From Limiplasma sp958448555 (GTDB lineage Bacteria > Bacillota > Clostridia > Christensenellales > Aristaeellaceae), in the NCBI GenBank assembly GCA_958448555.1, contig CAUDEL010000002.1, positions 41,570 to 105,569 on the forward strand: DNA of 64,000 nt, in the 5' to 3' direction. Both the position numbers and the translations under genes were made by a program. The first letter of the stretch is position 1. The number at the start of each line of letters is the position of its first letter. The notes beneath the pieces were generated by a model that had not been told where the DNA came from, did not search any database, and saw nothing but the letters and a program-made list of their open reading frames with translations. Shown here in pieces: positions 42,943-50,704 of this stretch.

Positions 42943-43527
42943 TTACATCCGCGAAGAGGCCTTTTCCATGGCCTTGCGGAATTCCTTGATGCGTTTGTTG
43001 ATGGTCAGGAACGAGATCAGGTCCAAAATGCCCTCCGCCAGCAGGGACGCCCCCACAAACTGCGTCAGGACCGCCGCGATGAACACGGGTCGGCCGATGG
43101 CCAGCGCGCCCAGCAAAAAGGACAGCAGCGCGGCAACGAGCGCGCACCACCACAGACGGTCGCCGATGCGACGCAGGTCCGCAGCCATCTGCACCTTGCC
43201 AAAGCCGCCTACCAGCAGGGCCAGGCCCCAGAGGAAGGGGAGCACCTCGGCCAGGAAGAGGGGATTAAAGAGCAACAGCAGCGCAAGGCACAGCGCGACC
43301 AACCCGGCGGCAAGCTGCAGCCCCATCACACCGTCCAGAACGCTTCCGCGCAGATAGGAGGCGATGGAACGAACGCCCACCACGCACAGGATCACCGCCA
43401 GGGCGACGTTGGCGATTCCCAGCGCCAGGTCGGGAAGCAGGAGCAGCAGCAACCCACAAATCAGATAGAAGGCAATCGCGGTCCAGTAGGAGGAATTGCG
43501 GTTGAAGTCACGGGTGAAGATGGTCAT
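42943..43527 (-). CDS. DUF308/HdeD-like membrane protein
   Basis: 194 residues from ATG 43527, behind AAGGAAGG. Six membrane helices in three pairs, and a basic C-terminal tail ('NKRIKEFRKAMEKASSRM'). This is the HdeD-type DUF308 layout; HdeD is linked to acid resistance in E. coli, but the Bacillota relatives are uncharacterised. It lies between the aminotransferase and the aldo/keto reductase, 34 bases after the former. Confidence 0.8.
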   Translation of the reverse strand: MTIFTRDFNRNSSYWTAIAFYLICGLLLLLLPDLALGIANVALAVILCVVGVRSIASYLRGSVLDGVMGLQLAAGLVALCLALLLLFNPLFLAEVLPFLWGLALLVGGFGKVQMAADLRRIGDRLWWCALVAALLSFLLGALAIGRPVFIAAVLTQFVGASLLAEGILDLISFLTINKRIKEFRKAMEKASSRM

Positions 43528-43561
43528 CAATCAGGCCTTCCTTTCCAGAAAACAGTTGCCT

Positions 43562-44692
43562 TCAACGCACGAAAAAGGCATAAATCGCCTCGATCACACG
43601 TGTGCAGTCGGCTTGGGAGAGCTCATAGAACATGGGCAGGCGCAAAAGGCGCTCGCTCAGGGCGGTGGTGTAGCGGTCCTCGCCGGCAAAACGGCCATAT
43701 TTGAGGCCGGCGGTGGCGGAGTGCAGGGGAATATAGTGGAAGACGGCGCAGATATCGCGCTCGGCCAGGAAGGCGATGAGCTGGGAGCGCTCCTGGAGGC
43801 TGCGCAGCTTGATATAATACATGTGCGCGTTGTGGATGCAGCCCTCCGGCACCTTCATGCGCTCCAGAAGGCCGTTTCGCTCCAGCTCCTCAAGCCCCGC
43901 GTCATATTGCTCCCAGCGCGCCATGCGCACGGCGCTAATGTCAGCGCGGCGCTCGAGCTGCGCCAGCAGATAGGCGGCGTTGAGCTCGCTGGGCAGGAAG
44001 GAGGAGCCGATGTCCACCCAGGTATATTTGTCCACCTGCCCCCGGTAGAAGCGGCTGCGGTCCGTGCCCTTTTCACGGATGATCTCGGCACGCTCCACCA
44101 GACGAGCGTCGTTGAGGATGACCGCGCCGCCCTCGCCCATGGAGTAGTTCTTGGTCTCGTGGAAGCTGAAGCAGCCCACGTCGCTCATGGAACCGGCCGG
44201 GCGGCCATGGTAGAAGGAACCCACGGCCTGCGCGGCATCCTCCACCAGCGCCAGCCCGTGCTCCCGCGCAATCGCGCCAAGCGCGTCCATGTCGCAGCAT
44301 ACGCCCGCGTAGTGCACCGGCACGATGGCGCGGGTGCGGGGGGTCAGGGCTGCGCGGACACATTCGGGGTCGAGGTTCATGGTGTCGGGTTCGACGTCCG
44401 CAAACACGATCTTTGCGCCGCGAAGGGCAAAGGCGTTGGCTGTGCTCACAAAGGTGAACGACGGCATGATGACCTCGTCGCCGGGCTGGATATCCAGAAG
44501 AATGGCCGCCATCTCCAGCGCCGAGGTGCCGGAGGTGGTCAAAAGGGCCTTGGGCGCGCCGGTGAGGGCTTCCAGGGCCTCGTTGCAACGGCGGGTGAAG
44601 GGGCCGTCGCCGCAGATTTTGCGGCTTTGGATCACCTGCGCGACATATTCGGAACACTGCGGGACATACGGGGGAATGTTAAAGGGTAACAA
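43562..44692 (-). CDS. dTDP-4-amino-4,6-dideoxygalactose transaminase (WecE/RffA-like, DegT family)
   Basis: 376 residues from a TTG start, eight bases after GGGGAGG. A PLP-dependent sugar aminotransferase: 'LTTSGTSALEMAAILLDIQP', 'PSFTFVSTANAF', 'EDAAQAVGS' and the Schiff-base Lys181 in 'SFHETKNYSMGEGGA'. The 'HETKNYSMGEGGA' form, rather than the common 'HGTK', and the length match WecE. It makes an aminated deoxysugar nucleotide for surface polysaccharide. No other sugar-nucleotide gene is nearby. It has its own promoter overlapping the end of the ATP-grasp gene upstream. Confidence 0.88.
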   Translation of the reverse strand: MLPFNIPPYVPQCSEYVAQVIQSRKICGDGPFTRRCNEALEALTGAPKALLTTSGTSALEMAAILLDIQPGDEVIMPSFTFVSTANAFALRGAKIVFADVEPDTMNLDPECVRAALTPRTRAIVPVHYAGVCCDMDALGAIAREHGLALVEDAAQAVGSFYHGRPAGSMSDVGCFSFHETKNYSMGEGGAVILNDARLVERAEIIREKGTDRSRFYRGQVDKYTWVDIGSSFLPSELNAAYLLAQLERRADISAVRMARWEQYDAGLEELERNGLLERMKVPEGCIHNAHMYYIKLRSLQERSQLIAFLAERDICAVFHYIPLHSATAGLKYGRFAGEDRYTTALSERLLRLPMFYELSQADCTRVIEAIYAFFVR

Positions 44693-44733
44693 CGGTTTCG
44701 CCTCCCCTGAGTTGAAGTGCGTTCACAGCTTCC

Positions 44734-44762
44734 ATTATAACACGGCGCGGCGCTTCTGTCAT
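44734..44762 (-). promoter_or_regulatory. promoter of the aminotransferase gene
   Basis: On the minus strand ATGACA (44762-44757), 17 bp, TATAAT (44739-44734). The -35 overlaps the stop of the upstream ATP-grasp gene, so the aminotransferase can be expressed separately. Confidence 0.68.
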
Positions 44763-45628
44763 TGGACTTTTGCCCGAATATCGCCAAAACCGTCCAAAAA
44801 CAGCGAAACGATGTCGATATCGCTCGTCTGGTAGAGCATGCGGCTGCCCACCACGTCCTCGACCTCGCTAACAACGGGGCGGCCCCCGTCGTACATCAGG
44901 TCCACCCCCGCCATCGTCAGCGGAGCGCCCGCGCGCTCAAAGCGACGCGCCACCTCCTGGGCGAGCGCGCGCTCCCCGGCCGTGAGCGCATGGAGGGCCA
45001 CCTGGCCGCCGCGCTTGAAGTTGCTGACCACGCCGTGGGTGGCCGTTCGCATGACGCCGGCCAGGATGCGGCCGTGGACGACATAGACCCTCAGGTCGCG
45101 TCCGGCCCCGTCCACGACGCTCTGCTGGATGGCGGGCTGGGGCAGGATGGCGGAAACGGCCTCGCGCCATTCGCGCTCGTCGCCAACGAGGGCCACGCGG
45201 TCGCCGCCATGGCTACAGGCGGGCTTGACGATCACGGGAAAGCGGGTGCCGGGCGGCGGCGCCGACGGGCGCGGGGGCAGGAAAATCGTGCAGGGCATGG
45301 GCAGGCCGCTCAGAAACTGGTGGGTCAGGCGCTTGTCGTTACAGATGGCGCACACGCGGGCGTTGTTGTACACGGGCACCCCCATGCGCTCGAAATGAAA
45401 GCTCAGCAGGCTGTCGCGCTGGCGGGAGAAGACCGCGCGCGGCCGAGCGGACACGCCGCCGCGCAGGCACAGGGGGACGCCGGAGGCATCCATCTCGAAC
45501 GTCAGTTCCTCCGTGGTCACAGGCAGGATCTCAAGGCCGCGCGCCGCGCCGCAGCTTTGCATCAGCTCCACAAACCCCAGGTTTTTGGAAAGGTCCGCTT
45601 CGTCATACAAAAGCCACAGCGCATCCAT
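44759..45628 (-). CDS. RimK-like ATP-grasp protein A (atypical metal-binding motif)
   Basis: 289 residues. Its ATG overlaps the stop of the other ATP-grasp gene (ATGA). An N-terminal pre-ATP-grasp domain (1-110) is followed by the ATP-grasp fold: 'FPVIVKPACSHGGDRVALV' (nucleotide Lys), 'DLRVYVVHGRILAGVMR' and the terminal 'AGVDLMYDGGRPVVSEVEDVV'. The last metal-site motif is usually E-x-N; here it reads E-V-E-D. It is clearly a paralogue of the next gene ('ERMGVPVYNNARVCAICNDK' aligns with 'EQMGMRVFNSAAAILACDDK'). Such enzymes form peptide-like bonds through acyl phosphates; the substrate is unknown. Confidence 0.85.
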   Translation of the reverse strand: MDALWLLYDEADLSKNLGFVELMQSCGAARGLEILPVTTEELTFEMDASGVPLCLRGGVSARPRAVFSRQRDSLLSFHFERMGVPVYNNARVCAICNDKRLTHQFLSGLPMPCTIFLPPRPSAPPPGTRFPVIVKPACSHGGDRVALVGDEREWREAVSAILPQPAIQQSVVDGAGRDLRVYVVHGRILAGVMRTATHGVVSNFKRGGQVALHALTAGERALAQEVARRFERAGAPLTMAGVDLMYDGGRPVVSEVEDVVGSRMLYQTSDIDIVSLFLDGFGDIRAKVQ

Positions 45629-46503
45629 CAGTGCTCCAGCCTCCGGGCGATATGCCGCATGATTTCCACCGCCATGTTGACCCCCGTACATTCCAGCGTG
45701 GTCTTGAAATGCGCGTTGGAGTTGACCTCGCACAAAAGCGGGCCGTCCCGGCCAAAGAGCACGTCCACGCCCGCGAAATCCAGCCCCAGCAGCTCCGTGG
45801 CCGCAACCGCCAGCTCCGCCTCGGCCCGGGTGGGGGAATAGGGGGCCATGGAGCCACCCCGGGTGAGGTTGCTGCGGAAGTCGCCGTCGGTGCTCTGGCG
45901 CAGCATGCAGGCCACCACGCGGCCGCCGACGACGTTGATGCGCGCGTCGCGGCCGTAGCTTTCGTGGATCAGCTCCTGAAAGAGCAGCGGCGTACCCGCC
46001 AGCGACCGCACCTTCTGGCAGAGCGCGTCCACGTCATGAAACAGGTATACCTGCTGGCCGAAGGAGCCGAAGCACTCCTTGAGCACCACGGGAAAGCCCA
46101 GCGCCCGCGCCGCCTCGGCGGCAAAGCCCGTCTGGGGATAGCCCACGGTGGAGAAGGTCTTGGGCGCGAGGATGGTGCGCGGCATGGGGATTCCCGCCCG
46201 CCGGAGCCTCAGCCAGGTCAGCGCCTTGTCGTCGCAGGCGAGGATCGCCGCGGCGCTGTTAAACACCCGCATACCCATCTGTTCCAGCTGCCAGGCAAGC
46301 TGCACGTCCTTGTCCCAGAACAGCACAAAGTCCAGCGCCTCCGGCGAGAAGGCGCCCGTGGAGACGTCGCAGCACAGCTCCGCGTTGGTGCGCACGTCCA
46401 GCTCCATGCCCTCGCCGTGCGCGGCGGAGAGCAAAGTGTGATACAGGTCGTCAAACTTGGTGGTGCGCAGAAAGGCGTTGACCACCATCAGCCCATGGAG
46501 CAT
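45628..46503 (-). CDS. RimK-like ATP-grasp ligase B
   Basis: 291 residues from ATG 46503, which follows GGGAGG; the longer frame upstream lacks a site. The ATP-grasp signatures are complete: 'FPVVLKECFGSFGQQVYL', 'ELIHESYGRDARINVVGGRVVACMLR' and 'LDFAGVDVLFGRDGPLLCEVNSN' with the canonical E-V-N metal ligands. The 'GRDxRINVVGGRVVA' phrase is typical of RimK/LysX-type amino-acid ligases, which add glutamate or another amino acid to an amine. It lies between the amidohydrolase-like gene (13 bases upstream) and its paralogue, in one operon. The product is not predictable. Confidence 0.88.
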   Translation of the reverse strand: MLHGLMVVNAFLRTTKFDDLYHTLLSAAHGEGMELDVRTNAELCCDVSTGAFSPEALDFVLFWDKDVQLAWQLEQMGMRVFNSAAAILACDDKALTWLRLRRAGIPMPRTILAPKTFSTVGYPQTGFAAEAARALGFPVVLKECFGSFGQQVYLFHDVDALCQKVRSLAGTPLLFQELIHESYGRDARINVVGGRVVACMLRQSTDGDFRSNLTRGGSMAPYSPTRAEAELAVAATELLGLDFAGVDVLFGRDGPLLCEVNSNAHFKTTLECTGVNMAVEIMRHIARRLEH

Positions 46504-46516
46504 CGCGGTTCCTCCC

Positions 46517-47152
46517 TTACATTCCGCCGGCGAGCGCCAGCGCAGCCTCGCCCAGCGCCTCCAGCACGTCGGCAAAGCGCTCGCCGGGGCTGTCCTCCAT
46601 CAGCAGCGCGCTGTTGATCTCAAGCTGTAGCGCCGCCGCGCCCGCCTCCGCGGCCGCTGCGGAAACCGTATGCGGCGCGGCGGCCGAAAAGGGATCGTCC
46701 AGGGTGACGGGCGAGAGGCCGCGCCGCGAAAACGCCTCCCGCACCACCTGCGGCGCCTGCGCAAAGCCCGAGAGATGCGCGCCCCGCCCCGTGCCGATGC
46801 AAAGGGCCATGGGGCGGCCGGGGCTGAGCTGGTGCAGGTCCAGCACCAGGCGGATGCCCTCCTCGCGGATGAGGCGGCGGACCTCGTCGCGGTAGGGGCT
46901 TTGGGGGTCATGGTTGGCGTCGTCCAAGAGGTGGCGCGACTTGTAGATACAGGGCAGGCCGTGCCGGCGGTTGAGCAGCAGGCAGAGCATGCCGGTGTAG
47001 CGCTCGGCATCCTTGAGCCGGCCGTTGCGCGTCTGCAATACCGCGTGCGGCGCGCTCAGCAGCACCGCTCCCCGCCCCGGAAGCGTCACGAACGACTCCG
47101 GGTGCGCCGGGTACGAAAAATACCGCAGCGCCTCCAGCGCCTCTGCGTCCAT
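46517..47152 (-). CDS. N-formylglutamate amidohydrolase-like protein
   Basis: 211 residues; GGGGAGG is 8 bases before the ATG. Motifs of the FGase family: 'LLSAPHAVLQTRNG' (His of the metal site), 'YKSRHLLDDANHDPQSPYRDEV', 'LVLDLHQLSP' and a late 'LQLEINSALL'. Family members are zinc amidohydrolases that cleave formyl- or acyl-glutamate-type amides. No histidine-degradation genes are near; instead it opens an operon with two ATP-grasp ligases, so a hydrolytic step on their product is more likely than HutG function. This assignment is by motif and context. Confidence 0.8.
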   Translation of the reverse strand: MDAEALEALRYFSYPAHPESFVTLPGRGAVLLSAPHAVLQTRNGRLKDAERYTGMLCLLLNRRHGLPCIYKSRHLLDDANHDPQSPYRDEVRRLIREEGIRLVLDLHQLSPGRPMALCIGTGRGAHLSGFAQAPQVVREAFSRRGLSPVTLDDPFSAAAPHTVSAAAAEAGAAALQLEINSALLMEDSPGERFADVLEALGEAALALAGGM

Positions 47153-47188
47153 GCTTCCCGCCTCCCCGACCCAGGATGAAACGCCGTT

Positions 47189-47217
47189 AGTCTAGCATGG
47201 GGCAGAGCGGTTGTCAA
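47189..47217 (-). promoter_or_regulatory. promoter of the amidohydrolase/ATP-grasp operon
   Basis: On the minus strand TTGACA (47217-47212), 17 bp, TAGACT (47194-47189), about 37 bases before the ATG. It stands back-to-back with the MATE promoter. Confidence 0.75.
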
Positions 47218-47235
47218 TCACGGGCGATAATAAGG

Positions 47236-47264
47236 TTGCAAACGGATGTATATGAGACTATAAT
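47236..47264 (+). promoter_or_regulatory. promoter of the second MATE gene
   Basis: TTGCAA (47236-47241), 17 bp, TATAAT (47259-47264). Only 18 bases separate it from the divergent operon's -35, so one regulator could control both. Confidence 0.75.
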
Positions 47265-47306
47265 GGTGCTGTTATCCATTTCGGAGAGGACCGACGGAGG
47301 CGCAGG

Positions 47307-48674
47307 ATGGAAAACAGGGACAATGAGCTGGGAACAAAACCGGTCGGCAAGCTGCTCTTCAGCCTTGCTTTGCCGGCGATCACCGCGCAGGTGGTCAATG
47401 TTTTGTACAATATGGTAGACCGAATGTATATCGGTCACATCCCCGTGGTGGGCGCAACGGCCCTGACCGGCCTTGGGGTGACGCTGCCGGTCATTTTGCT
47501 GGTGAGCGCCTTTGCCACGTTGGCCAGCATGGGCGGCGCGCCCCGCGCCTCCATCATGATGGGCCGCGGGCGCAAGGAAGACGCCGAGCAGATTCTGGGC
47601 AACTGCACCATGGCGCTGGCGGCGATGGCGGTGCTCCTGACGGCGGCGATTCTGCTCTTTGGCCGCCAGGCGCTGCTGGTCTTCGGGGCGGATGGCGAGA
47701 CCATCGGGTATGCGTGGGACTACCTGTCCATCTATGCGCTGGGCACCATCGCCGTGCAGGTGGCCCTGGGCCTCAACGCCTTTATCACCGCGCAGGGCTT
47801 TTCGCGCACCAGCATGCTCACGGTGCTCATCGGCGCGGTGCTCAACATCATTCTGGACCCCGTATTCATCTTCGCCTTTGACATGGGCGTGCGCGGCGCG
47901 GCCCTGGCCACCATCCTCTCCCAGGCGGTGTCGGCCCTGTGGGTGATTCGCTTCCTGACCGGGAAAAAGACCCATCTTCGCATCCGCGCAGCCAATTTGC
48001 GCATCTCCCCCAAGGTCTACCTTCCCTGCGTCGCGCTGGGGCTGTCGCCCTTCATCATGCAGTTTACCGAAAGCGTGCTCTACGTCTGCTTCAATTCCTC
48101 GCTCCTGCGCTATGGCGGGAACCTGGCCGTGGGCGCGATGACCATCCTCAGCAGTGTGATGCAGTTTTCCCTCCTGCCCCTGCAGGGGCTTACGCAGGGC
48201 GCGCAGCCCATCATCAGCTTCAACTTCGGCGCGGGCAAACGCGAGCGGGTCAAGGCCTGCTTTCGCATGCTGATTGTGTCGTGCATGGCCTATTCCGTGA
48301 CCCTCTGGGCGCTGGCCATGCTGGCGCCGCAGCTCTTCGCCGCCATCTTCACCACCAACCCAGAGCTGCGGGACATGACGGTCCACGCCCTGCGCATCTA
48401 CATGGCCGCAACCGGCCTGTTTGGCATCCAGATCGGCTGCCAGCAGACCTTTGTGGCGATGGGAAACGCGAAAACCTCGGTGTTCCTGGCGCTGCTGCGC
48501 AAGGTGCTTCTGCTCATTCCTCTCATCTTCATCCTCCCGTGCTTCCTGCCCAATCAGGTGGACGCGGTCTTCCTGGCCGAACCCATCTCGGATTTTATCG
48601 CCGTGTGCGTGACGGGGACGATGTTCTACCGTTCCTTCTCCCGCTACCTCAGGGAGGATGCCAAAGCCGCCTGA
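47307..48674 (+). CDS. MATE-family efflux transporter
   Basis: 455 residues, about twelve membrane helices. ATG follows GGAGG. The N-terminus 'LGTKPVGKLLFSLALPAITA' and 'NVLYNMVDRMYIGHI', with 'PRASIMMGRGRKEDAEQIL', belong to the large MepA/NorM-like group of Clostridia. It exports cationic drugs or metabolites with an ion gradient; substrates are unknown. The divergent arrangement with the ATP-grasp operon makes export of that operon's product possible, though unproven. It is not closely similar to the MATE at 3063. Confidence 0.92.
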   Translation: MENRDNELGTKPVGKLLFSLALPAITAQVVNVLYNMVDRMYIGHIPVVGATALTGLGVTLPVILLVSAFATLASMGGAPRASIMMGRGRKEDAEQILGNCTMALAAMAVLLTAAILLFGRQALLVFGADGETIGYAWDYLSIYALGTIAVQVALGLNAFITAQGFSRTSMLTVLIGAVLNIILDPVFIFAFDMGVRGAALATILSQAVSALWVIRFLTGKKTHLRIRAANLRISPKVYLPCVALGLSPFIMQFTESVLYVCFNSSLLRYGGNLAVGAMTILSSVMQFSLLPLQGLTQGAQPIISFNFGAGKRERVKACFRMLIVSCMAYSVTLWALAMLAPQLFAAIFTTNPELRDMTVHALRIYMAATGLFGIQIGCQQTFVAMGNAKTSVFLALLRKVLLLIPLIFILPCFLPNQVDAVFLAEPISDFIAVCVTGTMFYRSFSRYLREDAKAA

Positions 48675-48685
48675 CGGCTTATGGC
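48660..48685. terminator. hairpin between convergent MATE and glycosylase genes
   Basis: GCCAAAGCC (48660-48668) pairs with GGCTT-A-TGGC (48676-48685), loop GCCTGAC. It includes the MATE stop codon and lacks a T-tract, so termination is uncertain. Confidence 0.35.
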
Positions 48686-49158
48686 AGAAGGATGCGCCAG
48701 GCCTCCGTCAGCCGTTCCAGGCTCCAGGCGGCATTGGCCGCGCTGGTGGAGGGCAGCGCCCGGGCGGGAAGGCCGCAGGCCTTCTCAAGATGCCGCCGGT
48801 AGAGGGCGTAGGCGCGCTGGCCGTTGCAGAGGATGCGCTCGATGCCGCTTTGCCCAAGAAGGGCGGGGACATCGTTTGCGACGGGGGAGCGGATGCTCGC
48901 GTCGCTGCTTTTGTCAATGTCGCAGGCGGCCAGCACGTCCCACAGCGCCAGCCCGTGCGAAAGCACATAGGCACGGCGTCCGTCGGTGTCCGAAGGCACG
49001 GGCTCGCCGTAGAGCGCTTCCAGCACGCGCCAGAAGCGGTTTTGCGGATGCCCGTAGTAGAAGCCGACCTCGCGTGAGCGAACCGAGGGAAACGTGCCCA
49101 GGATCAGCACGCGGCTTTGTCCGTTCCACACTGGCTCAAAGGGATGAACGGCATGCAT
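48679..49158 (-). CDS. uracil-DNA-glycosylase-superfamily enzyme, probable DNA-deoxyinosine glycosylase
   Basis: 159 residues from ATG 49158 (AGGCGGTG upstream). The pattern 'VLILGTFPSVRSREVGFYYG', 'PQNRFWRVLEALYGE', 'GLALWDVLAACDIDKSSDASI' and C-terminal 'LPSTSAANA' matches the small glycosylases annotated as DNA-deoxyinosine glycosylase, a branch of the UDG fold close to Mug. They excise deaminated bases to start base-excision repair. The SPSxAN-like 'PSTSAAN' motif near the C-terminus supports the superfamily. Confidence 0.88.
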   Translation of the reverse strand: MHAVHPFEPVWNGQSRVLILGTFPSVRSREVGFYYGHPQNRFWRVLEALYGEPVPSDTDGRRAYVLSHGLALWDVLAACDIDKSSDASIRSPVANDVPALLGQSGIERILCNGQRAYALYRRHLEKACGLPARALPSTSAANAAWSLERLTEAWRILLP

Positions 49159-49253
49159 GAAAAGCACCGCCTTTTTTGGAAAAATAGTGGTTTATCCCCC
49201 GCCCGGGGCGGGTATCATAATAGTGGAGAAACGCAAGCAAAGGAGGCTTACTG

Positions 49254-49562
49254 ATGGCTGTAACCAAGCTGACCGCTGAGAGCTTTGACCGGGAGGTCCT
49301 GCAGGGCGACAAGCCCGTGCTCGTGGATTTTTACGCCGATTGGTGCGGACCGTGCAAGATGCTTTCGCCCGTGGTGGATGAAATCGCCGGGGAGAGCGAC
49401 GCCTACCGCGTGTGCAAGCTCAACGTCGACGACGCGCCCGAAATCGCCGCGCGCTATCGCGTCATGAGCATCCCCACGCTGATCGTCTTTAAAAATGGCA
49501 GCGCGGCCGCTCAGACCGTCGGCGTGCAGAGCAAGCAGACCATTGTCAACATGCTCAAATAG
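49254..49562 (+). CDS. trxA: thioredoxin
   Basis: 102 residues. The active site is 'WCGPCKM' with Cys31 and Cys34; the cis-proline loop 'SIPTLIVFKNG' is conserved. AAAGGAGG lies before the ATG. It reduces protein disulfides and serves reductases in the cytosol. No thioredoxin reductase is near. A long perfect terminator follows. The promoter is unclear: a CATAAT at 49216-49221 has no good -35. Confidence 0.96.
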   Translation: MAVTKLTAESFDREVLQGDKPVLVDFYADWCGPCKMLSPVVDEIAGESDAYRVCKLNVDDAPEIAARYRVMSIPTLIVFKNGSAAAQTVGVQSKQTIVNMLK

Positions 49563-49575
49563 CCTGTCACAAAAG

Positions 49576-49620
49576 CCGCGCGGCCGGAACCCCTTCCGTT
49601 CCGGCCGCGCGGTTTTTTTT
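49576..49620 (+). terminator. intrinsic terminator after trxA
   Basis: CCGCGCGGCCGGAAC (49576-49590) and GTTCCGGCCGCGCGG (49598-49612) form a perfect 15-bp stem, followed by eight T residues. Confidence 0.95.
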
Positions 49621-49634
49621 GGCTCGCGCCCTTT

Positions 49635-49883
49635 TCATTCGTGCCCCTGCTTCATCTCGGCCAGACACTTGTCGCATACGAGCTTGCCCTTGAAAAGCGT
49701 AACGTTGCGCGCGTCGTTGCAGAAGATGCAGCCGGGCTGATACTTCTTGAGAATGATTTCGTCGCCCTCGGTAAAAATCTCAAGGGTATCCTTGATCGCG
49801 ATATCCATGGTCTTGCGAAGCTCAATCGGGATCACAATGCGACCCAGATTATCCAGCTTACGAACCACACCGGTCGATTTCAT
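49635..49883 (-). CDS. AbrB-family transition-state regulator
   Basis: 82 residues from ATG 49883 (GGAGGG upstream); the longer upstream frame has no similarity. The swapped-hairpin DNA-binding domain is clear: 'MKSTGVVRKLDNLGRIVIP', then 'LRKTMDIAIKDTLEIF'. The C-terminal part has 'CIFCNDARNVTLFKGKLVC' and 'DKC', a four-cysteine arrangement found in clostridial AbrB proteins that may bind zinc. AbrB-type proteins repress sporulation, toxin and stationary-phase genes. It is divergent from spmAB. Confidence 0.93.
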   Translation of the reverse strand: MKSTGVVRKLDNLGRIVIPIELRKTMDIAIKDTLEIFTEGDEIILKKYQPGCIFCNDARNVTLFKGKLVCDKCLAEMKQGHE

Positions 49884-49953
49884 GCTCCTAGCCCTCCACT
49901 TCTCCAAAAGCAGACTGATTTCCTCTCGGACAGATTGCCCGATGGATAACATA

Positions 49954-49982
49954 AAAATACAACCCAGGGAATAATCTGTCAA
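49954..49982 (-). promoter_or_regulatory. promoter of the AbrB-like gene
   Basis: On the minus strand TTGACA (49982-49977), 17 bp, TATTTT (49959-49954), in an AT-rich 230-bp divergent spacer. For the plus-strand spmA I could not recognise a clear vegetative or sporulation-sigma promoter. Confidence 0.55.
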
Positions 49983-50113
49983 TGGCCCATTTGGCACGAG
50001 AATGGACCATATACATATAATTAGGTGTTAAAATGAAAATGTTTCAAAAATTGCACATTAAATTAAGTGTATATTGATTGACTTTTTTGTAAAAAGTGAG
50101 GCGGTGGTATTTT

Positions 50114-50704
50114 ATGGCTCTGCAGTGGATGTGGCTTGGGATGGCGGGCGGGTCCCTTCTCTACGCGGCGCTGTGCGGACGCGGGCCGCAGATGCTGGCC
50201 TCGGCGCTGGAGGCGGCGGGAGGGGCGATTGCGCTGACGGTGAGCCTGGGGGCGGGATATCTTCTGTTTTGCGGCTGGATCAACATTCTCAGGGAGCTGG
50301 GCGCGGCGGCGCGGCTGGAGCGGCTGATGCGGCCGGCGCTTGGCGTGCTGATGCCGGGCGTGTGCCGGGAGGAGACGCGCCAGGCGGTGTGCATGAACCT
50401 GTCGATGAACATGCTGGGGCTTGGCAACGCGGCGACGCCGCAGGGGATGGAAGCCATGCGACGGATGGAGGAAGAGCGGCGCAAAAGGCCGGAGGTCCGG
50501 CATGACATGCACATGCTGCTCATCCTCAACGCCACCAGCATCCAGCTCATCCCCACCAGCGTCCTGGCCCTGCGCGTGGCGGCGGGATCGGCGGAGCCGG
50601 GTGCGGTGGTGCTGCCAAGCCTTGCCTGCACGGCCCTGTCCACCGCCGTGGGCGCCGCGCTGGGGATGCTCTGCAGGCGGCGGGCGGAGGCGCGACGTGC
50701 TTAG
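50114..50704 (+). CDS. spmA: spore maturation protein A
   Basis: 196 residues, ATG 50114 after GAGGCGGTGG. Several membrane helices, with the family signatures 'CREETRQAVCMNLSMNMLGL', 'GNAATPQGMEAMRRME' and 'LLILNATSIQLIPTSVLALR'. In Bacillus SpmA and SpmB are needed for full dehydration of the spore core. It overlaps spmB by 8 bases. Confidence 0.93.
   Translation: MALQWMWLGMAGGSLLYAALCGRGPQMLASALEAAGGAIALTVSLGAGYLLFCGWINILRELGAAARLERLMRPALGVLMPGVCREETRQAVCMNLSMNMLGLGNAATPQGMEAMRRMEEERRKRPEVRHDMHMLLILNATSIQLIPTSVLALRVAAGSAEPGAVVLPSLACTALSTAVGAALGMLCRRRAEARRA

Noticed and set aside
46517..47152. HutG in a histidine degradation pathway
   Set aside because: The protein is short and no hutH, hutU or hutI neighbour exists; the operon partners are ATP-grasp ligases, so a Hut role is not supported.
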